A stretch of DNA of 64,000 bases from DATJKD01 sp963834855. Its GTDB lineage: Bacteria; Pseudomonadota; Gammaproteobacteria; Steroidobacterales; Steroidobacteraceae. The position numbers and the translations under genes are program-made. Below, in pieces: positions 26,464 to 35,750 of the stretch. The DNA lies in contig CAWIDH010000008.1 of NCBI GenBank assembly GCA_963834855.1, forward strand, positions 122,992-186,991. The letters are read 5' to 3'. How positions within the stretch are numbered: position 1 is the first letter of the stretch; every line of letters begins with the position of its first letter. The notes under the pieces were generated by a model, which worked only from the letters and a program-made list of their open reading frames with translations, searched no databases and was not told the origin of the DNA.

Positions 26464-27374
26464 GAGGCAGCCGCCACGACGTACCCGATGCGCGGAAAGT
26501 GCACGACCACCTCGCCGGCGCGTTCGTCGACGCGGCGCAGCGCCACTTCGTGCAGGTCGAGCGTCACCAGCTCGCCGGTGACAGGCACCTTGCCGTAGTC
26601 GTCCGGCGTCACGGTGACCCGCTGCCCTGCCTGCAGCCCCGACCGGTCGCGCGGGTCGACGCCCCGGCCCGGGCCGGGCCGTGATTCGCGCGCGGCAGCG
26701 AGCGCGCGCGCGGCATCGATCTCGCTCCGGTTGCCGTGCCCGATGGCGCGCACGCGCGCCTCCCAGGCGGCGACTTGGCCGAACGGCGCGAGGATCGCCG
26801 ACGCGTCCGGAAGGAATCCCCGCGCCATCGACAGCACGTAGTACGCCGTCACGTCCGTGAGCCCGGGTTGCGCACCCTGCAGGAACGCGCGGCCGTCGCT
26901 CAGCTGTTCTTCGACCAGCGCCGTGTGCGCGAGCAGCTGCGCGTACATGTGCGGGACGCGCGAGCGCAGCGTGTCGAAGTTCATGTGGGAGAAGAACTCG
27001 CGACGGTCCTTGATGAGTTCCACGGGCAGGCCCTCGTTGACGCTCATCGCGAGACCGGCGCCCGGCTCGAAATACCGGTCGCCCCAGGCGGCGAGGCCCA
27101 CGGCGAGACCCGCTCCACCGTCGGGAAAGAGCGTAGGCACCGGGTGACGCCGCTCGAGCTCGCGGGCGATGCAACTCGTGTCGCAGTAGACATCCGCGCC
27201 GGCCTGCAGCACCGGTGTCTTGCGGTACCCGCCGGTGAGCGCCACCAGGTCGGGCTTCGGCATGACCATCGGGATCTGGACACTCGCCCAGGCCAGGCCC
27301 TTGATGCCCAGCATGACCCGCACCTTTTCCGCGTATGGCGACAGGTCGAAGTGGTGCAGTATGAGTCCGACCAA
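26460..27374 (-). CDS. Glutathione S-transferase-like protein with C-terminal extension
   Basis: A 304-residue protein. The thioredoxin-like N-terminus (LILHHFDLSPYAEKVRVMLG, then GYRKTPVLQAGADVY) and helical domain (QPGLTDVTAYYVLSMARG) are those of a GST. About 80 further residues follow, ending AGEVVVHFPRIGYVVAAAS and predicted to be mostly beta strand (RVTVTPDDYGKVPVTGELVTL). The same extension ends the paralogue at 24838, and I do not recognise it. It is the first gene of the coupled GST trio transcribed leftward from operator 3. A minus-strand TATAGT lies at 27422-27417. Confidence 0.87.
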   Translation of the reverse strand: MVGLILHHFDLSPYAEKVRVMLGIKGLAWASVQIPMVMPKPDLVALTGGYRKTPVLQAGADVYCDTSCIARELERRHPVPTLFPDGGAGLAVGLAAWGDRYFEPGAGLAMSVNEGLPVELIKDRREFFSHMNFDTLRSRVPHMYAQLLAHTALVEEQLSDGRAFLQGAQPGLTDVTAYYVLSMARGFLPDASAILAPFGQVAAWEARVRAIGHGNRSEIDAARALAAARESRPGPGRGVDPRDRSGLQAGQRVTVTPDDYGKVPVTGELVTLDLHEVALRRVDERAGEVVVHFPRIGYVVAAAS

Positions 27375-27440
27375 CGCCCCTCCCTGCGGGGTCCTGCCCT
27401 GCGCCGATCAGTCGCCACTATAGCGCCGGGATGTCGAAAA

Positions 27441-27458
27441 AAACAGTCATGATTGTTT
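27441..27458. promoter_or_regulatory. Operator palindrome 3 with divergent promoters
   Basis: AAACAGTCATGATTGTTT matches the perfect site at 4106 in 17 of 18 positions. A plus-strand TATAAT begins at 27479, exactly 29 bases after the right half starts, the same distance as at site 1. A minus-strand TATAGT begins at 27422, 27 bases from the mirror position. It lies between the GST trio and the oxygenase/thiolase operon. Confidence 0.8.
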
Positions 27459-27512
27459 CTTTCTGACTCAGCGCTCCCTATAATCTCCCCGGAAACCAGC
27501 AGAGGTGGATCC

Positions 27513-28743
27513 ATGGATCCCAGCGTCACGGAACGCCTGACGCAGCGGGTGCTCGACGGCATGGCGTACGAGTCGAGCCGCGAAGGCCCGCCCGCCGACT
27601 TCCCTCGCCTGCCCCGCATCGCGGGCGCGCGCTACAACGACCCGGCGTTTCTCGAATCGGAGATGCGCGGCCTGTGGAAGCGCAGCTGGCTGTACGCCTG
27701 TCACGCCGACGAACTGCCGCGTGCCGGCGACTTCGTGCTCTGGCAGCGCACCGGCTCGCCGATCCTGATCCTGCGCGGCCGCGACATGAAGATCCGTGCC
27801 TTCTACAACACCTGCCGTCATCGCGGCGCTCCCCTGGTCAAGCAGGAGCAGGGGCATTGCGACGGCCTGGTCTGCTCCTATCACGGCTGGACCTACGCGC
27901 TCGACGGACAGCTGATCAACCTGCGGGACAAGCGCGACTTCGTCGGCCTCGACATGTCCGCACATTCGCTGTCGGCCGTGCGCTGCGAGCAGTTCGCCAA
28001 CTGGGTATTCGTGAGCGAGGACCCCGACGCACCGCCACTGCTCGAATACCTCGACCCCTTCCCGGCCCAGTTCGAACAGTTCCAGCCGCGAGACCTTCCG
28101 CTTCGTCGAAAAGCACGGCTTCGACCTCAAGTGCAACGTCAAGGTACTGCTCGATGCCTTCCTCGAGGTCTATCACCTGAAGTCGATCCACCAGGGCACG
28201 GTCGATCGCTTCCTCGACTACCGCGGCACGACCATCGCGCTGTACCGCAACGGTCATTCCCTGATGGTGACGCCGAACCGTCGGCCGGAATGGGTCGATC
28301 CCGGCACGCGCGGCATGAAGCGCATCGAGACGGCGAGCGTCATCTCGACGCACAACAACCCTTCGTTCAACTTCTACCCGAATCTGGTCGCGCCGATCGA
28401 TCCGACCGGCTGCCCGTTCCTGCTCTACTGGCCCTCGGGCCCCGACACGATGCGCATCGAGTGCCATTGGTTCGCTCCGGACTGGGGCGGAGGCGAGCCG
28501 CACCCGCTCTGGCCGACGAGGATCGCGAACTTCGACCGGATCCTGGCGGAAGACACGCAGTTCGCCGAGCAGATCCAGAAATCCGTGGAGTCGCCGGGCT
28601 TCCGCGGCATGACGCTCAACTACCAGGAGCGACGCATCTATCACTGGCACGAAGAGCTCGATCGACGGATCACGCGCGCCGGCATCGACATACCGGAGGA
28701 CCTGCGGGTCCCGCCGCTGCTGGAACGCTACTACGAGAACTGA
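27513..28743 (+). CDS. Rieske non-haem iron oxygenase, alpha subunit (one frameshift)
   Basis: An oxygenase of about 409 residues. The Rieske ligands are in CRHRGAPL and CSYHGWTY, 17 residues apart. The iron site is NVKVLLDAFLEVYHLKSIH. The reading changes frame at about 28082; removing one C from TTCC gives EQFSRETFRFVEKHGF and restores the protein. AGAGGTGG precedes the ATG at 27513; the ATG at 27453 lies inside the operator and is not used by the predicted promoter. It heads the operon with the OB-fold/HMGS-like, thiolase, SDR and CMD genes. It is distant in sequence from the oxygenases at 5729 and 35839. Confidence 0.88.
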
Positions 28744-28746
28744 TGC

Positions 28747-30197
28747 GTGGCCGATGAACAGCCGGGATTGAGGGCCTGCGGCGCGTACCTGCCGCGGCTG
28801 CGGATCGAGCGTACGACGATCGCGGCGGCGACCGCATGGGCGGCGCCCGCGCGGCACGCCACCGACCGGACGCCGCACGTTCTGCAACTGGGACGAGGAC
28901 AGCATCACGATGGCCGTCGAAGCAGCACGCGACTGCCTCGGCGACGTCGATCGCGGCACCATCGGCTGGGTCGGCCTCGCCTCGACCACCCTGCCGTTCG
29001 CCGATCGCTCCAACGCAGGCGTGGCCGCCGCTGCGCTCGATCTGCGCGAAGACTGCACGACGATCGATTTCGCCTCTTCCCGCCGCGCGGGGACTGGAGC
29101 GCTGCTCGCGGCGCTCGACCGCAGGCGGGTCGACGACGCGCTCGTCGTCGCGGCCGACCGCAGGAGCGCTCCACCCGGCAGCCCCCCGGAACTCGCATAC
29201 GGCCACGGCGCCGCGGCCGCGCTCGTCGGGCGCGGTGCGGGCCTCATCGCGGAGCTGATCGGGCACGCGTCGCTCTCCGCCGACTTCGTCGACCAGCACC
29301 GCGAGACGGGGCGCGAGTTCGATTACGCGCTCGAGGAGCGCTGGGTCCGCGACGAGGGGCATCTGAAGCTCCTGCCGCGCGCCATCGCCGCCGCGCTGGG
29401 TCGCGCCGGAATCGATGCCGGGCAGGTCGCGCATTTCATTGCGCCGACGTCGGCGCGCACCGCGCAAGCGGTCGCCCGGGCAGCGGGGCTGCCGCCGGCC
29501 AGCGTCGTCGGCGACCTGCGCGACGAATGCGGCGACACCGGTACGCCACATCCCCTGCTCCTCCTCGCGCGCTGCCTCGGGCGCGCGTCACCGGGCGACC
29601 TGATCCTCGTCACCGGCTTCGGCCAGGGGTGCGACGCGCTCGTACTGCGCGCGACCGACCGCGTGCGATCCGAGCGGGCGTCGCGGCCTCGACGCAGCGC
29701 TCGCGGGCGGGATTGTCGATGGCGATTACCTGCGCTTCCTGTCGCATTGCGGCGTCGTGGAAATGGACTGGGGAAAACGCGCGGAGCGCGATACCCGGAC
29801 TGCGCAGACCGTCGCGTGGCGCCGCCGCCGCGAGCTCCTGGGCCTGGTGGGCGGGCGCTGCGCGCGCTGCGGAACCGTGCAATACCCGAGGACGCACGCC
29901 TGCGTGAACCCGGAGTGCCGTGCCTTCGACACCCAGGAGGACCACCCGCTCGCCGAATCGGGCGGCTCGGTCAAGTCCTTCACCGAGGACTGGCTCGCGT
30001 ACACCCGTGATCCGCCGCTCGTCTACGGCAACGTCACCCTTGCCGGCGGCGGAAACCTCTTCGCTGAGTTCGCCGACACGCGATCGGGCGAGCTCGCGGT
30101 GGGGACGCCGGTCCGGTTCGTTTTCCGGGTCAAGGACGTCGACCCGGTGCGGGGGTTTCGTCGCTATTTCTGGAAGGCCGCGTCCGCGAGGAACTGA
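28747..30197 (+). CDS. HMG-CoA-synthase-like (thiolase fold) protein fused to zinc-ribbon OB-fold domain (two frameshifts)
   Basis: The first part is a thiolase-superfamily protein: LRACGAYLPRLRIERTTIAA, then RRTFCNWDEDSITMAVEAA and a late GDTGTPHPLLLLARCLG. The last 110 residues are a DUF35-type rubredoxin zinc ribbon (CARCGTVQYPRTHACVNPEC) and OB-fold. Single extra bases near 28860 and 29670 separate three frames that otherwise read continuously, so the gene is probably intact in the organism. It starts at GTG four bases after the oxygenase and ends two bases before the thiolase. DUF35 proteins usually form complexes with a thiolase; here the next gene is the obvious partner. Confidence 0.8.
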
Positions 30198-30199
30198 TC

Positions 30200-31402
30200 G
30201 TGGCCACGGGCATACGCGACAAGGTGGCGATCGTGGGGATGGGTTGCTCGCGCTTCGGTGAGCGCTGGGAGGCCGGTTCCGAAGACTTGATGTACGAGGC
30301 GTTCGTGGAGTGCGTATCCGATGCCGGCGTTGACCGGGATCGAATCGACGCTGCGTGGCTGGGCGTGTTCTACCAGGAGCAGAGCACGTCGAAGTCCGGC
30401 CTGCCGCTGTCGATGGCCCTGCGCCTTCCGAACGTTCCGGTGACACGCGTCGAGAATCTGTGCGCGACCGGAACAGAGGCGCTCCGCGGTGCCGCCTACG
30501 CGGTCGCGTCGGGCGCCGTCGATGTCGCGCTCGCGATGGGTGTCGAGAAACTCAAGGATACGGGCTTCGCCGGGCTACCCGAGCGCACCAAGGGGACCTT
30601 CGAGGACCTGTGGCAGCCGGGGTTCACGCCCCCGGGCGCCTTTGCACAGCTGGCGAGCGCCTACGCGGCGCGTCATGGCCACTCGATGGACATCCTCAAG
30701 CGCGCGATGGCGCACGTCTCGTGGAAGAGCCACGAGAACGCGGCGGGAAACCCACGGGCGCACCTGCGCAACCGGATCAGCATCGAGCAGGTGCTGTCGG
30801 CCCCGATGATCGCCTGGCCCCTCGGGCTCTACGACTGCTGCGGCGTCAGCGACGGGGCGGCCTGCGCCATCGTGACGACGCCGGCCATCGCGGCGTCGCT
30901 CGGCAAGCGGGACATGGTGACGATCAAGGCGCTGCAGCTCGTGCCCTCGAACGGCGTCGAGCTGGGTCACTCGAGCTGGGACGGAAGCCACACGCCGACG
31001 ACACGACTCGCCGCCGAACGCGCGTTCCGCGAGGCGGGCATAAGTGATCCACGTCGCCAGATCGGCCTCGCCGAGGTCCACGATTGTTTTTCGATCACCG
31101 AGCTCGTGCTGATGGAGGATCTCGGCCTGTCCGAGCAGGGGCGCGCGGTGCACGACATCCAGGACGGCCGTTATGACCGCGACGGCGCGATCCCCTGCCA
31201 GACCGACGGAGGGCTCAAGTGCTTCGGGCACCCCGTGGGCGCGAGCGGCCTGCGCATGGCGTACGAGATCTACAGCCAGCTGCTCGGGCGCGCTGGCGAG
31301 CGGCAGGCGGGCTCCCCGGCGCTCGGGCTGACCCACAACCTCGGGGGAATCCCGAGCCGTAATGTGGCGAGCGTGTCCGTGCTCGGGTTGCACAGGTATT
31401 GA
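30200..31402 (+). CDS. Thiolase family protein (SCP2/lipid-transfer type)
   Basis: A 400-residue thiolase. It begins IRDKVAIVGMGCSRFGERW. The nucleophilic cysteine region is VENLCATGTEALRGAAYAVA. The C-terminal catalytic segment is TDGGLKCFGHPVGASGLRM with the GHP histidine. EVHDCFSITELVLMEDLGL is typical of non-decarboxylative SCP2-type thiolases working with OB-fold partners in steroid and branched-chain side-chain cleavage. It starts at GTG two bases after the OB-fold protein. It probably performs retro-aldol or thiolytic cleavage of a large acyl-CoA, by analogy only. Confidence 0.9.
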   Translation: MATGIRDKVAIVGMGCSRFGERWEAGSEDLMYEAFVECVSDAGVDRDRIDAAWLGVFYQEQSTSKSGLPLSMALRLPNVPVTRVENLCATGTEALRGAAYAVASGAVDVALAMGVEKLKDTGFAGLPERTKGTFEDLWQPGFTPPGAFAQLASAYAARHGHSMDILKRAMAHVSWKSHENAAGNPRAHLRNRISIEQVLSAPMIAWPLGLYDCCGVSDGAACAIVTTPAIAASLGKRDMVTIKALQLVPSNGVELGHSSWDGSHTPTTRLAAERAFREAGISDPRRQIGLAEVHDCFSITELVLMEDLGLSEQGRAVHDIQDGRYDRDGAIPCQTDGGLKCFGHPVGASGLRMAYEIYSQLLGRAGERQAGSPALGLTHNLGGIPSRNVASVSVLGLHRY

Positions 31403-31404
31403 CC

Positions 31405-32301
31405 ATGGAACGAAGAGCGCGCCGCCTCAAGCCGACGAGCACTCCCCGGGACTGGGGATTCACGGACGAGCAGCTCGCCACGCACCCGATCGTGTTTCGG
31501 CCGGACCTGCTCGCAGGAAAGGTCTGCCTCGTCTCGGGTGGCGGCTCCGGGATGGGCCGCGGCATGGCCTACGTCCTCGCGCGCCTCGGCGCGGAGGTCA
31601 TGATCTGCGGGCGGCGGAGCGAAAAGCTCGAGGAAACCTCCGCGGGCATCGAGCGACACCTCGGGCGCCGGGTCGGCGTCCGCGCCATGACGATCCGCGA
31701 CCCGGATCAGGTCGATGCCCTGGTCGGCGAAACCTACGAGCGCTTCGGGCGGCTCGATGTGCTGGTCAACAACGGCGGCGGGCAGTTCCCGCAGCCCGCG
31801 ATCGATTTCAGCGTCAAGGGCTGGCGCGCCGTCATCGACACGAATCTCAACGGGACCTGGTACATGATGCAGTCCGCCGCGCGCCAGTGGCGCGACAGGG
31901 ACGCGCCCGGAAACATCGTCAACATCGTCGCCAACGTCTGGCGCGGGATGCCACAGGTCGCGCATACCTGCGCCGCACGCGCCGGCGTGATCTACCTCAG
32001 CAAGACCCTGTCGACGGAATGGGCACCGCACCGGATCCGGGTCAATTGCATCTCCCCCGGATCGATTGCGACCGAGGGACTCAACGTCTACCCGGACGGC
32101 GTCGCCGACAACTTCCGCAGGTCGAACCCGATGCAGGACATCGGCGACGTGTACGACATCGCACAGGCCGTCGTATACCTCGCCGCGGACACCGGCAAGT
32201 TCATCACGGGCGAGGTCCTGGTGATCGACGGCGGCAATGCCCAGTGGGGCGACGTGTGGCCGGGCGGAAAGCCGGATTACTTCCGCGTCGACGAAACCTG
32301 A
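31405..32301 (+). CDS. SDR family protein with non-canonical active site
   Basis: A 298-residue SDR with an N-terminal extension of about 30 residues before the cofactor motif VSGGGSGMGRGMAYVLA. NNGGG replaces NNAG. The usual YxxxK site is replaced by HTCAARAGVIYLSKTL, as in the dienoyl-CoA reductase/PECR and Atu-type branch of the family. It may therefore reduce an enoyl-CoA or act on a CoA-bound alcohol using other residues. The ATG at 31405 is two bases after the thiolase stop. It is in the operon from operator 3. Confidence 0.87.
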   Translation: MERRARRLKPTSTPRDWGFTDEQLATHPIVFRPDLLAGKVCLVSGGGSGMGRGMAYVLARLGAEVMICGRRSEKLEETSAGIERHLGRRVGVRAMTIRDPDQVDALVGETYERFGRLDVLVNNGGGQFPQPAIDFSVKGWRAVIDTNLNGTWYMMQSAARQWRDRDAPGNIVNIVANVWRGMPQVAHTCAARAGVIYLSKTLSTEWAPHRIRVNCISPGSIATEGLNVYPDGVADNFRRSNPMQDIGDVYDIAQAVVYLAADTGKFITGEVLVIDGGNAQWGDVWPGGKPDYFRVDET

Positions 32302-32321
32302 TCGCCAGCAAGGAGCGCGAC

Positions 32322-32891
32322 ATGACCGAAACGCTCTTGACGCGGACGCCGCGCGCGCGGTTGCCCGAACGGTTTCACGTGGCCTGGGACACGATGCAGG
32401 CGCTCACCGGAAAGCCGACCTTCGTCGAGGTCTTCGCGAGCAACCCCGCCATGCTCGAATTCGTGATGGGAGCGTTCTACTCCGGGGTGTTCTTCGGCGG
32501 CGACGTCGAGCAGCGCTACAAGCAGCTCGCCCGCCTGCGTCTCTCGCAGCTGCACGGCTGCCGGACCTGTAACCGGCAGAACGTGCCGGGGGCGCTCGCC
32601 GCCGGGATCAGCCAGGCGCAGATCGACGCGATGGACGACTTCGAGTCCGGACCGTTCACCGATGCGGAGAGGGCCGTGCTCGCCTATGCCGAGCAGGTGG
32701 CGCTCACCAACATGAACGGCCGGCTCACGCCCGAGCTCGCCGCGAGGCTGCGCGCGCACTTCTCCGAGGCCGACATACTCGAGCTCGGCGTCGCGATGGC
32801 GGTCATCTCGGGGATGGCAAAACTTTCCTTCGTGCTCGACCTGGTCGAGAAGGAATCGTACTGCCCGTTCGCGCCGCCGGCAGCCGCGTAG
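32322..32891 (+). CDS. Carboxymuconolactone decarboxylase (AhpD-like) family protein
   Basis: A 189-residue all-helical CMD/AhpD-fold protein. The redox-type motif is HGCRTCNRQN, with a CxxC; acidic and histidine residues flank it. The segment DAERAVLAYAEQVALTN is typical of the family. Members are either gamma-carboxymuconolactone decarboxylases or peroxidase-related CxxC proteins; the CxxC favours the latter. AAGGAG lies before the ATG at 32322. It ends the plus-strand operon and is followed by a strong hairpin. Confidence 0.85.
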   Translation: MTETLLTRTPRARLPERFHVAWDTMQALTGKPTFVEVFASNPAMLEFVMGAFYSGVFFGGDVEQRYKQLARLRLSQLHGCRTCNRQNVPGALAAGISQAQIDAMDDFESGPFTDAERAVLAYAEQVALTNMNGRLTPELAARLRAHFSEADILELGVAMAVISGMAKLSFVLDLVEKESYCPFAPPAAA

Positions 32892-32905
32892 GTCCCGCAA
32901 AGCAA

Positions 32906-32927
32906 AGGGCCGGCTTGCGCCGGCCCT
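32906..32927. terminator. Bidirectional hairpin terminator
   Basis: AGGGCCGGC (32906-32914) pairs perfectly with GCCGGCCCT (32919-32927) around a four-base TTGC loop. It lies between the convergent CMD and receptor genes. A long T-tract is missing, but the nine-pair GC stem and position support termination in both directions. Confidence 0.7.
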
Positions 32928-32951
32928 CGCAGACAACGCCTCGCGGAACCT

Positions 32952-35501
32952 TCAGTCGCCCCCGCCGAAGTTGAAGCCCACCTCGAGACCGTAGGCATCC
33001 GGCGGTCCCCACTGCGTGTGCGTCCAGAGCGTCGCGACGGACTGCGTCGCGATCCGGTACCGCTCGTCGGTGAGGTTCCGGCCGAAGGCGCGGATGAAAT
33101 ACTCCCCGCCTTCGGAGGTGTAGGTCACGGAGGCGTTCAGCAGCGTCTTCTCGTTCAGATAGGCGTCGTAAGCGCGACCCGCCGCCGAGATGTAGAACAG
33201 GTTCTCGTCCTCGTAGTACACCTCGCCCGTGAGATCGAGCGCCGCGCCGTTGCCAAGGGTGAACGTATAGGTGCCCGCTATCGCGCCGCTGTATTCCGGC
33301 GAACGCGGAACCGGCAGCCCTGAGAAATCGCCGAAGAACGGCAGGATCTCTCCGCCGCTCACGGGATCGACGAGACCCGGTTGATTGATCACGAAGTCCT
33401 TGTACTTAGCGTCGAGATACGACGCCTGTGCGCGCACGACGAATGCGTCCGTCACGAGTGCCTGGAACTCGAGCTCGACGCCCTTCGATTCCACGCTGGC
33501 CGCGTTGTAGAACACGGTTTCCTGGAACTGCGCCCCGTCCTTGACCGTGATGATGTTAACGGCGCGCTGTGCGTCTTCGTACTCGGTGTAATAAACGGTC
33601 GGGTTGAACCGCAGCCGGCGGTTTTCGGACTCGAACTTGAAGCCGAGCTCGTAGTTCGTCGCAAACTCGGGATCGACGGGGCGCGTGAGCTCTGAAACCA
33701 TCAAGCCGCTGGTACCGGTCTGATCGTTATACCCCCCGGCCTTGTACCCCTCCGAGATGGTCAGGTACGAGAAGATGGAGTCGGTGAACTTGTACGAGCC
33801 CGTGACGCGCCAGCTCGGTTCGCTCCACTCGGCGGACAGGTTCTCGAAGCCCGGTGTCGACGAATTCACGATTACACCGCCCGGATAGCGACTGAAATCG
33901 CCCGCCTCGAGCGGATCGTTGAAGTCCGCCACCGAGAGACTTCCATTGGGCAAATTGTCGTCCAGGAAGTCGAAGCCCACCTGTGTTCGACCCGCCCATG
34001 ACTTCTCGTCACGCGTGTAACGGTAGCCGGCCCCGATCTGGAACTTGTCGGTCACGTCAAATGTCACGTCGGCATAGCCCGCGAGCGAATCGGAGTCCTG
34101 CTGGTTGCAGAGTACCTGCGGCGTGCTGTTGTTGAACTGCTGCGGCAGGCCCAGCGCACCGAAATCGAGCGCCAGGTCGATGAAGCCGAGCACCTGAACG
34201 ACGCAGAACGCGGCATCGTTCGTCTGCTGGAATGCGCCGATGACGTAGTTGAAGCGACCCTCGTGACTCGACGCGAGCCGTGCCTCGAACTGCGTCGTCT
34301 CGCGGGTCGTGTCACGCGTGGCATCGAACAACGAAAGAGGGCCGCCCGTCGTCGAGTTCACAGGTGCAGCACCCGTGTACGTGTTCGGCAGGTGCTCGTC
34401 CTGGTCTCGTCGCCCGGCGTTGGCAAACACTGTATGCGACCCCAGGTCCCACTCCATGTTGAGATACAGGCCGTCGACGTCGAGCTCCTGCCCATCGCCC
34501 ATCTGGAGCAGTGAGTCCTGGCGCTCGGTCGACGCCATGTGATCGAGCGGATCGCCGCTCGGACGCGTGAAGCCGAGGAAATTCCAGACGTACGGTGCGT
34601 CGGGCGGGGTGTCGTTGAACGAGGGCACGGCGTCTGAGCGATCGCGCATGATCTCGTACTGCAACAGGAAAGACAGTGAATCCGTGGGGTCCCACTGCGC
34701 CTTGATGCGACCGTTGATGACGTCTTCACCGCCGCTGTCATCGCCCGTGCCGGGCCCGACCTGACCGGTGACGCCTGGGATCGTGAACGGGTGACCGTCG
34801 GTGAAGGCACTGAAGGTATTGATCGGCCCGTAGGTGGCGCCGAGCTCGTAGTAACCGTCCGACTTCGCGTACGCCCCGGCGAAACGCAGCGCGAAAACGT
34901 CCTCGACGATCGGGATGTCGATGCCAGCCTGCACCCGCATAGAGTCGAAGCTGCCATAGCTCAGCCGCACGTCGCCGCTGAAATCGGACATGTCCGGACG
35001 CTTCGTGCGGATGTTTACCGCGCCGCCGGTGGTGTTCTTGCCGAACAGGGTGCCCTGCGGGCCGCGGAGCACTTCGACACGCTCCATGTCGAACGTGTCG
35101 AGCAACTGCGTCTGCACGCTCGGCATCACGAAATCGTCCACGGTGACACCGACCGGCGAATCCTGGTACACGATGATGTCGGTGAGGCCAACGCCGCGCA
35201 TCGCGAACGATGCCGCATTGAACGCGGTGATGCGCGACGCCGAGAAGCCGGGAACCGACGATGCGAGCCCCGACAGATCGCGCGCGACAAGGCGCTCGAT
35301 GTCGCTTGCCGTCACCGCGGTCACCGAAACGGGAGTCTCCTGCAGGTTTGTCTCGCCGCGTCGCGTGGCGGTGACCAGGATCTCCTCGAGCACGCCGCCC
35401 GACTGCGCCGCGACCAACCCGGGCGCAAGGGTGGCGGCACTCGCGAGAATTGCGGAAACCCCGGTGGCGATCGGCGTTCGGCGTGAGCGGTGAAGCTTCA
35501 T
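32952..35501 (-). CDS. TonB-dependent outer-membrane receptor
   Basis: An intact 849-residue receptor. A signal peptide covers residues 1-32, then the plug starts LEEILVTATRRGETNLQETP and includes MERVEVLRGPQGTLFGKNTT. The barrel ends YGLEVGFNFGGGD, a little past the usual aromatic terminus. The ATG at 35501 gives the signal peptide directly. Operator 4 lies about 100 bp upstream, so uptake is probably induced with the catabolic genes. It most resembles the large receptor families used by oligotrophs for hydrophobic or polymer-derived substrates. The ligand is unknown. Confidence 0.92.
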   Translation of the reverse strand: MKLHRSRRTPIATGVSAILASAATLAPGLVAAQSGGVLEEILVTATRRGETNLQETPVSVTAVTASDIERLVARDLSGLASSVPGFSASRITAFNAASFAMRGVGLTDIIVYQDSPVGVTVDDFVMPSVQTQLLDTFDMERVEVLRGPQGTLFGKNTTGGAVNIRTKRPDMSDFSGDVRLSYGSFDSMRVQAGIDIPIVEDVFALRFAGAYAKSDGYYELGATYGPINTFSAFTDGHPFTIPGVTGQVGPGTGDDSGGEDVINGRIKAQWDPTDSLSFLLQYEIMRDRSDAVPSFNDTPPDAPYVWNFLGFTRPSGDPLDHMASTERQDSLLQMGDGQELDVDGLYLNMEWDLGSHTVFANAGRRDQDEHLPNTYTGAAPVNSTTGGPLSLFDATRDTTRETTQFEARLASSHEGRFNYVIGAFQQTNDAAFCVVQVLGFIDLALDFGALGLPQQFNNSTPQVLCNQQDSDSLAGYADVTFDVTDKFQIGAGYRYTRDEKSWAGRTQVGFDFLDDNLPNGSLSVADFNDPLEAGDFSRYPGGVIVNSSTPGFENLSAEWSEPSWRVTGSYKFTDSIFSYLTISEGYKAGGYNDQTGTSGLMVSELTRPVDPEFATNYELGFKFESENRRLRFNPTVYYTEYEDAQRAVNIITVKDGAQFQETVFYNAASVESKGVELEFQALVTDAFVVRAQASYLDAKYKDFVINQPGLVDPVSGGEILPFFGDFSGLPVPRSPEYSGAIAGTYTFTLGNGAALDLTGEVYYEDENLFYISAAGRAYDAYLNEKTLLNASVTYTSEGGEYFIRAFGRNLTDERYRIATQSVATLWTHTQWGPPDAYGLEVGFNFGGGD

Positions 35502-35603
35502 GGAATTCCCCCTGATGAGATGCGGGCTGCGTGCTGGTGACGCCCGCAAACCGGGCGCCCGCCGGCGCATGTCGGGGAGACTTTTAGAACAGCTCCTCGA
35601 AAA

Positions 35604-35621
35604 AAGCAAACATGACTGTTT
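35604..35621. promoter_or_regulatory. Operator palindrome 4 (receptor side)
   Basis: AAGCAAACATGACTGTTT has an intact right half-site (TGACTGTTT) and a weaker left half, 15 of 18 matches overall. It is about 100 bp upstream of the TonB receptor start. No -10 box as good as those at sites 1-3 is seen on the minus strand. Confidence 0.6.
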
Positions 35622-35732
35622 TTTTCTTTCGCAACGCAGCATCGTGTCAAACGGGCGGCGAATTCGCTCACGGGCGTCGGCTGTTGCTTGCTCCCGACCG
35701 CGGCATGGTCCCGCGCCACCGGACTAAAAAGA

Positions 35733-35750
35733 AAACAGTCAGGTCTGTTT
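35733..35750. promoter_or_regulatory. Operator palindrome 5 with promoter for the oxygenase
   Basis: AAACAGTCAGGTCTGTTT matches the perfect site in 16 of 18 positions. TATATT begins at 35770, 28 bases after the right half starts, within one base of the spacing at sites 1 and 3. It precedes the Rieske oxygenase gene at 35839. Confidence 0.75.

Noticed and set aside
27453..27512. Longer N-terminus for the oxygenase at 27513
   Set aside because: The in-frame start lies within the operator and upstream of TATAAT at 27479, so the predicted transcript would not contain it.
35502..35642. Longer N-terminus for the TonB receptor
   Set aside because: It would pass through operator 4 and put 47 residues before a clear signal peptide.
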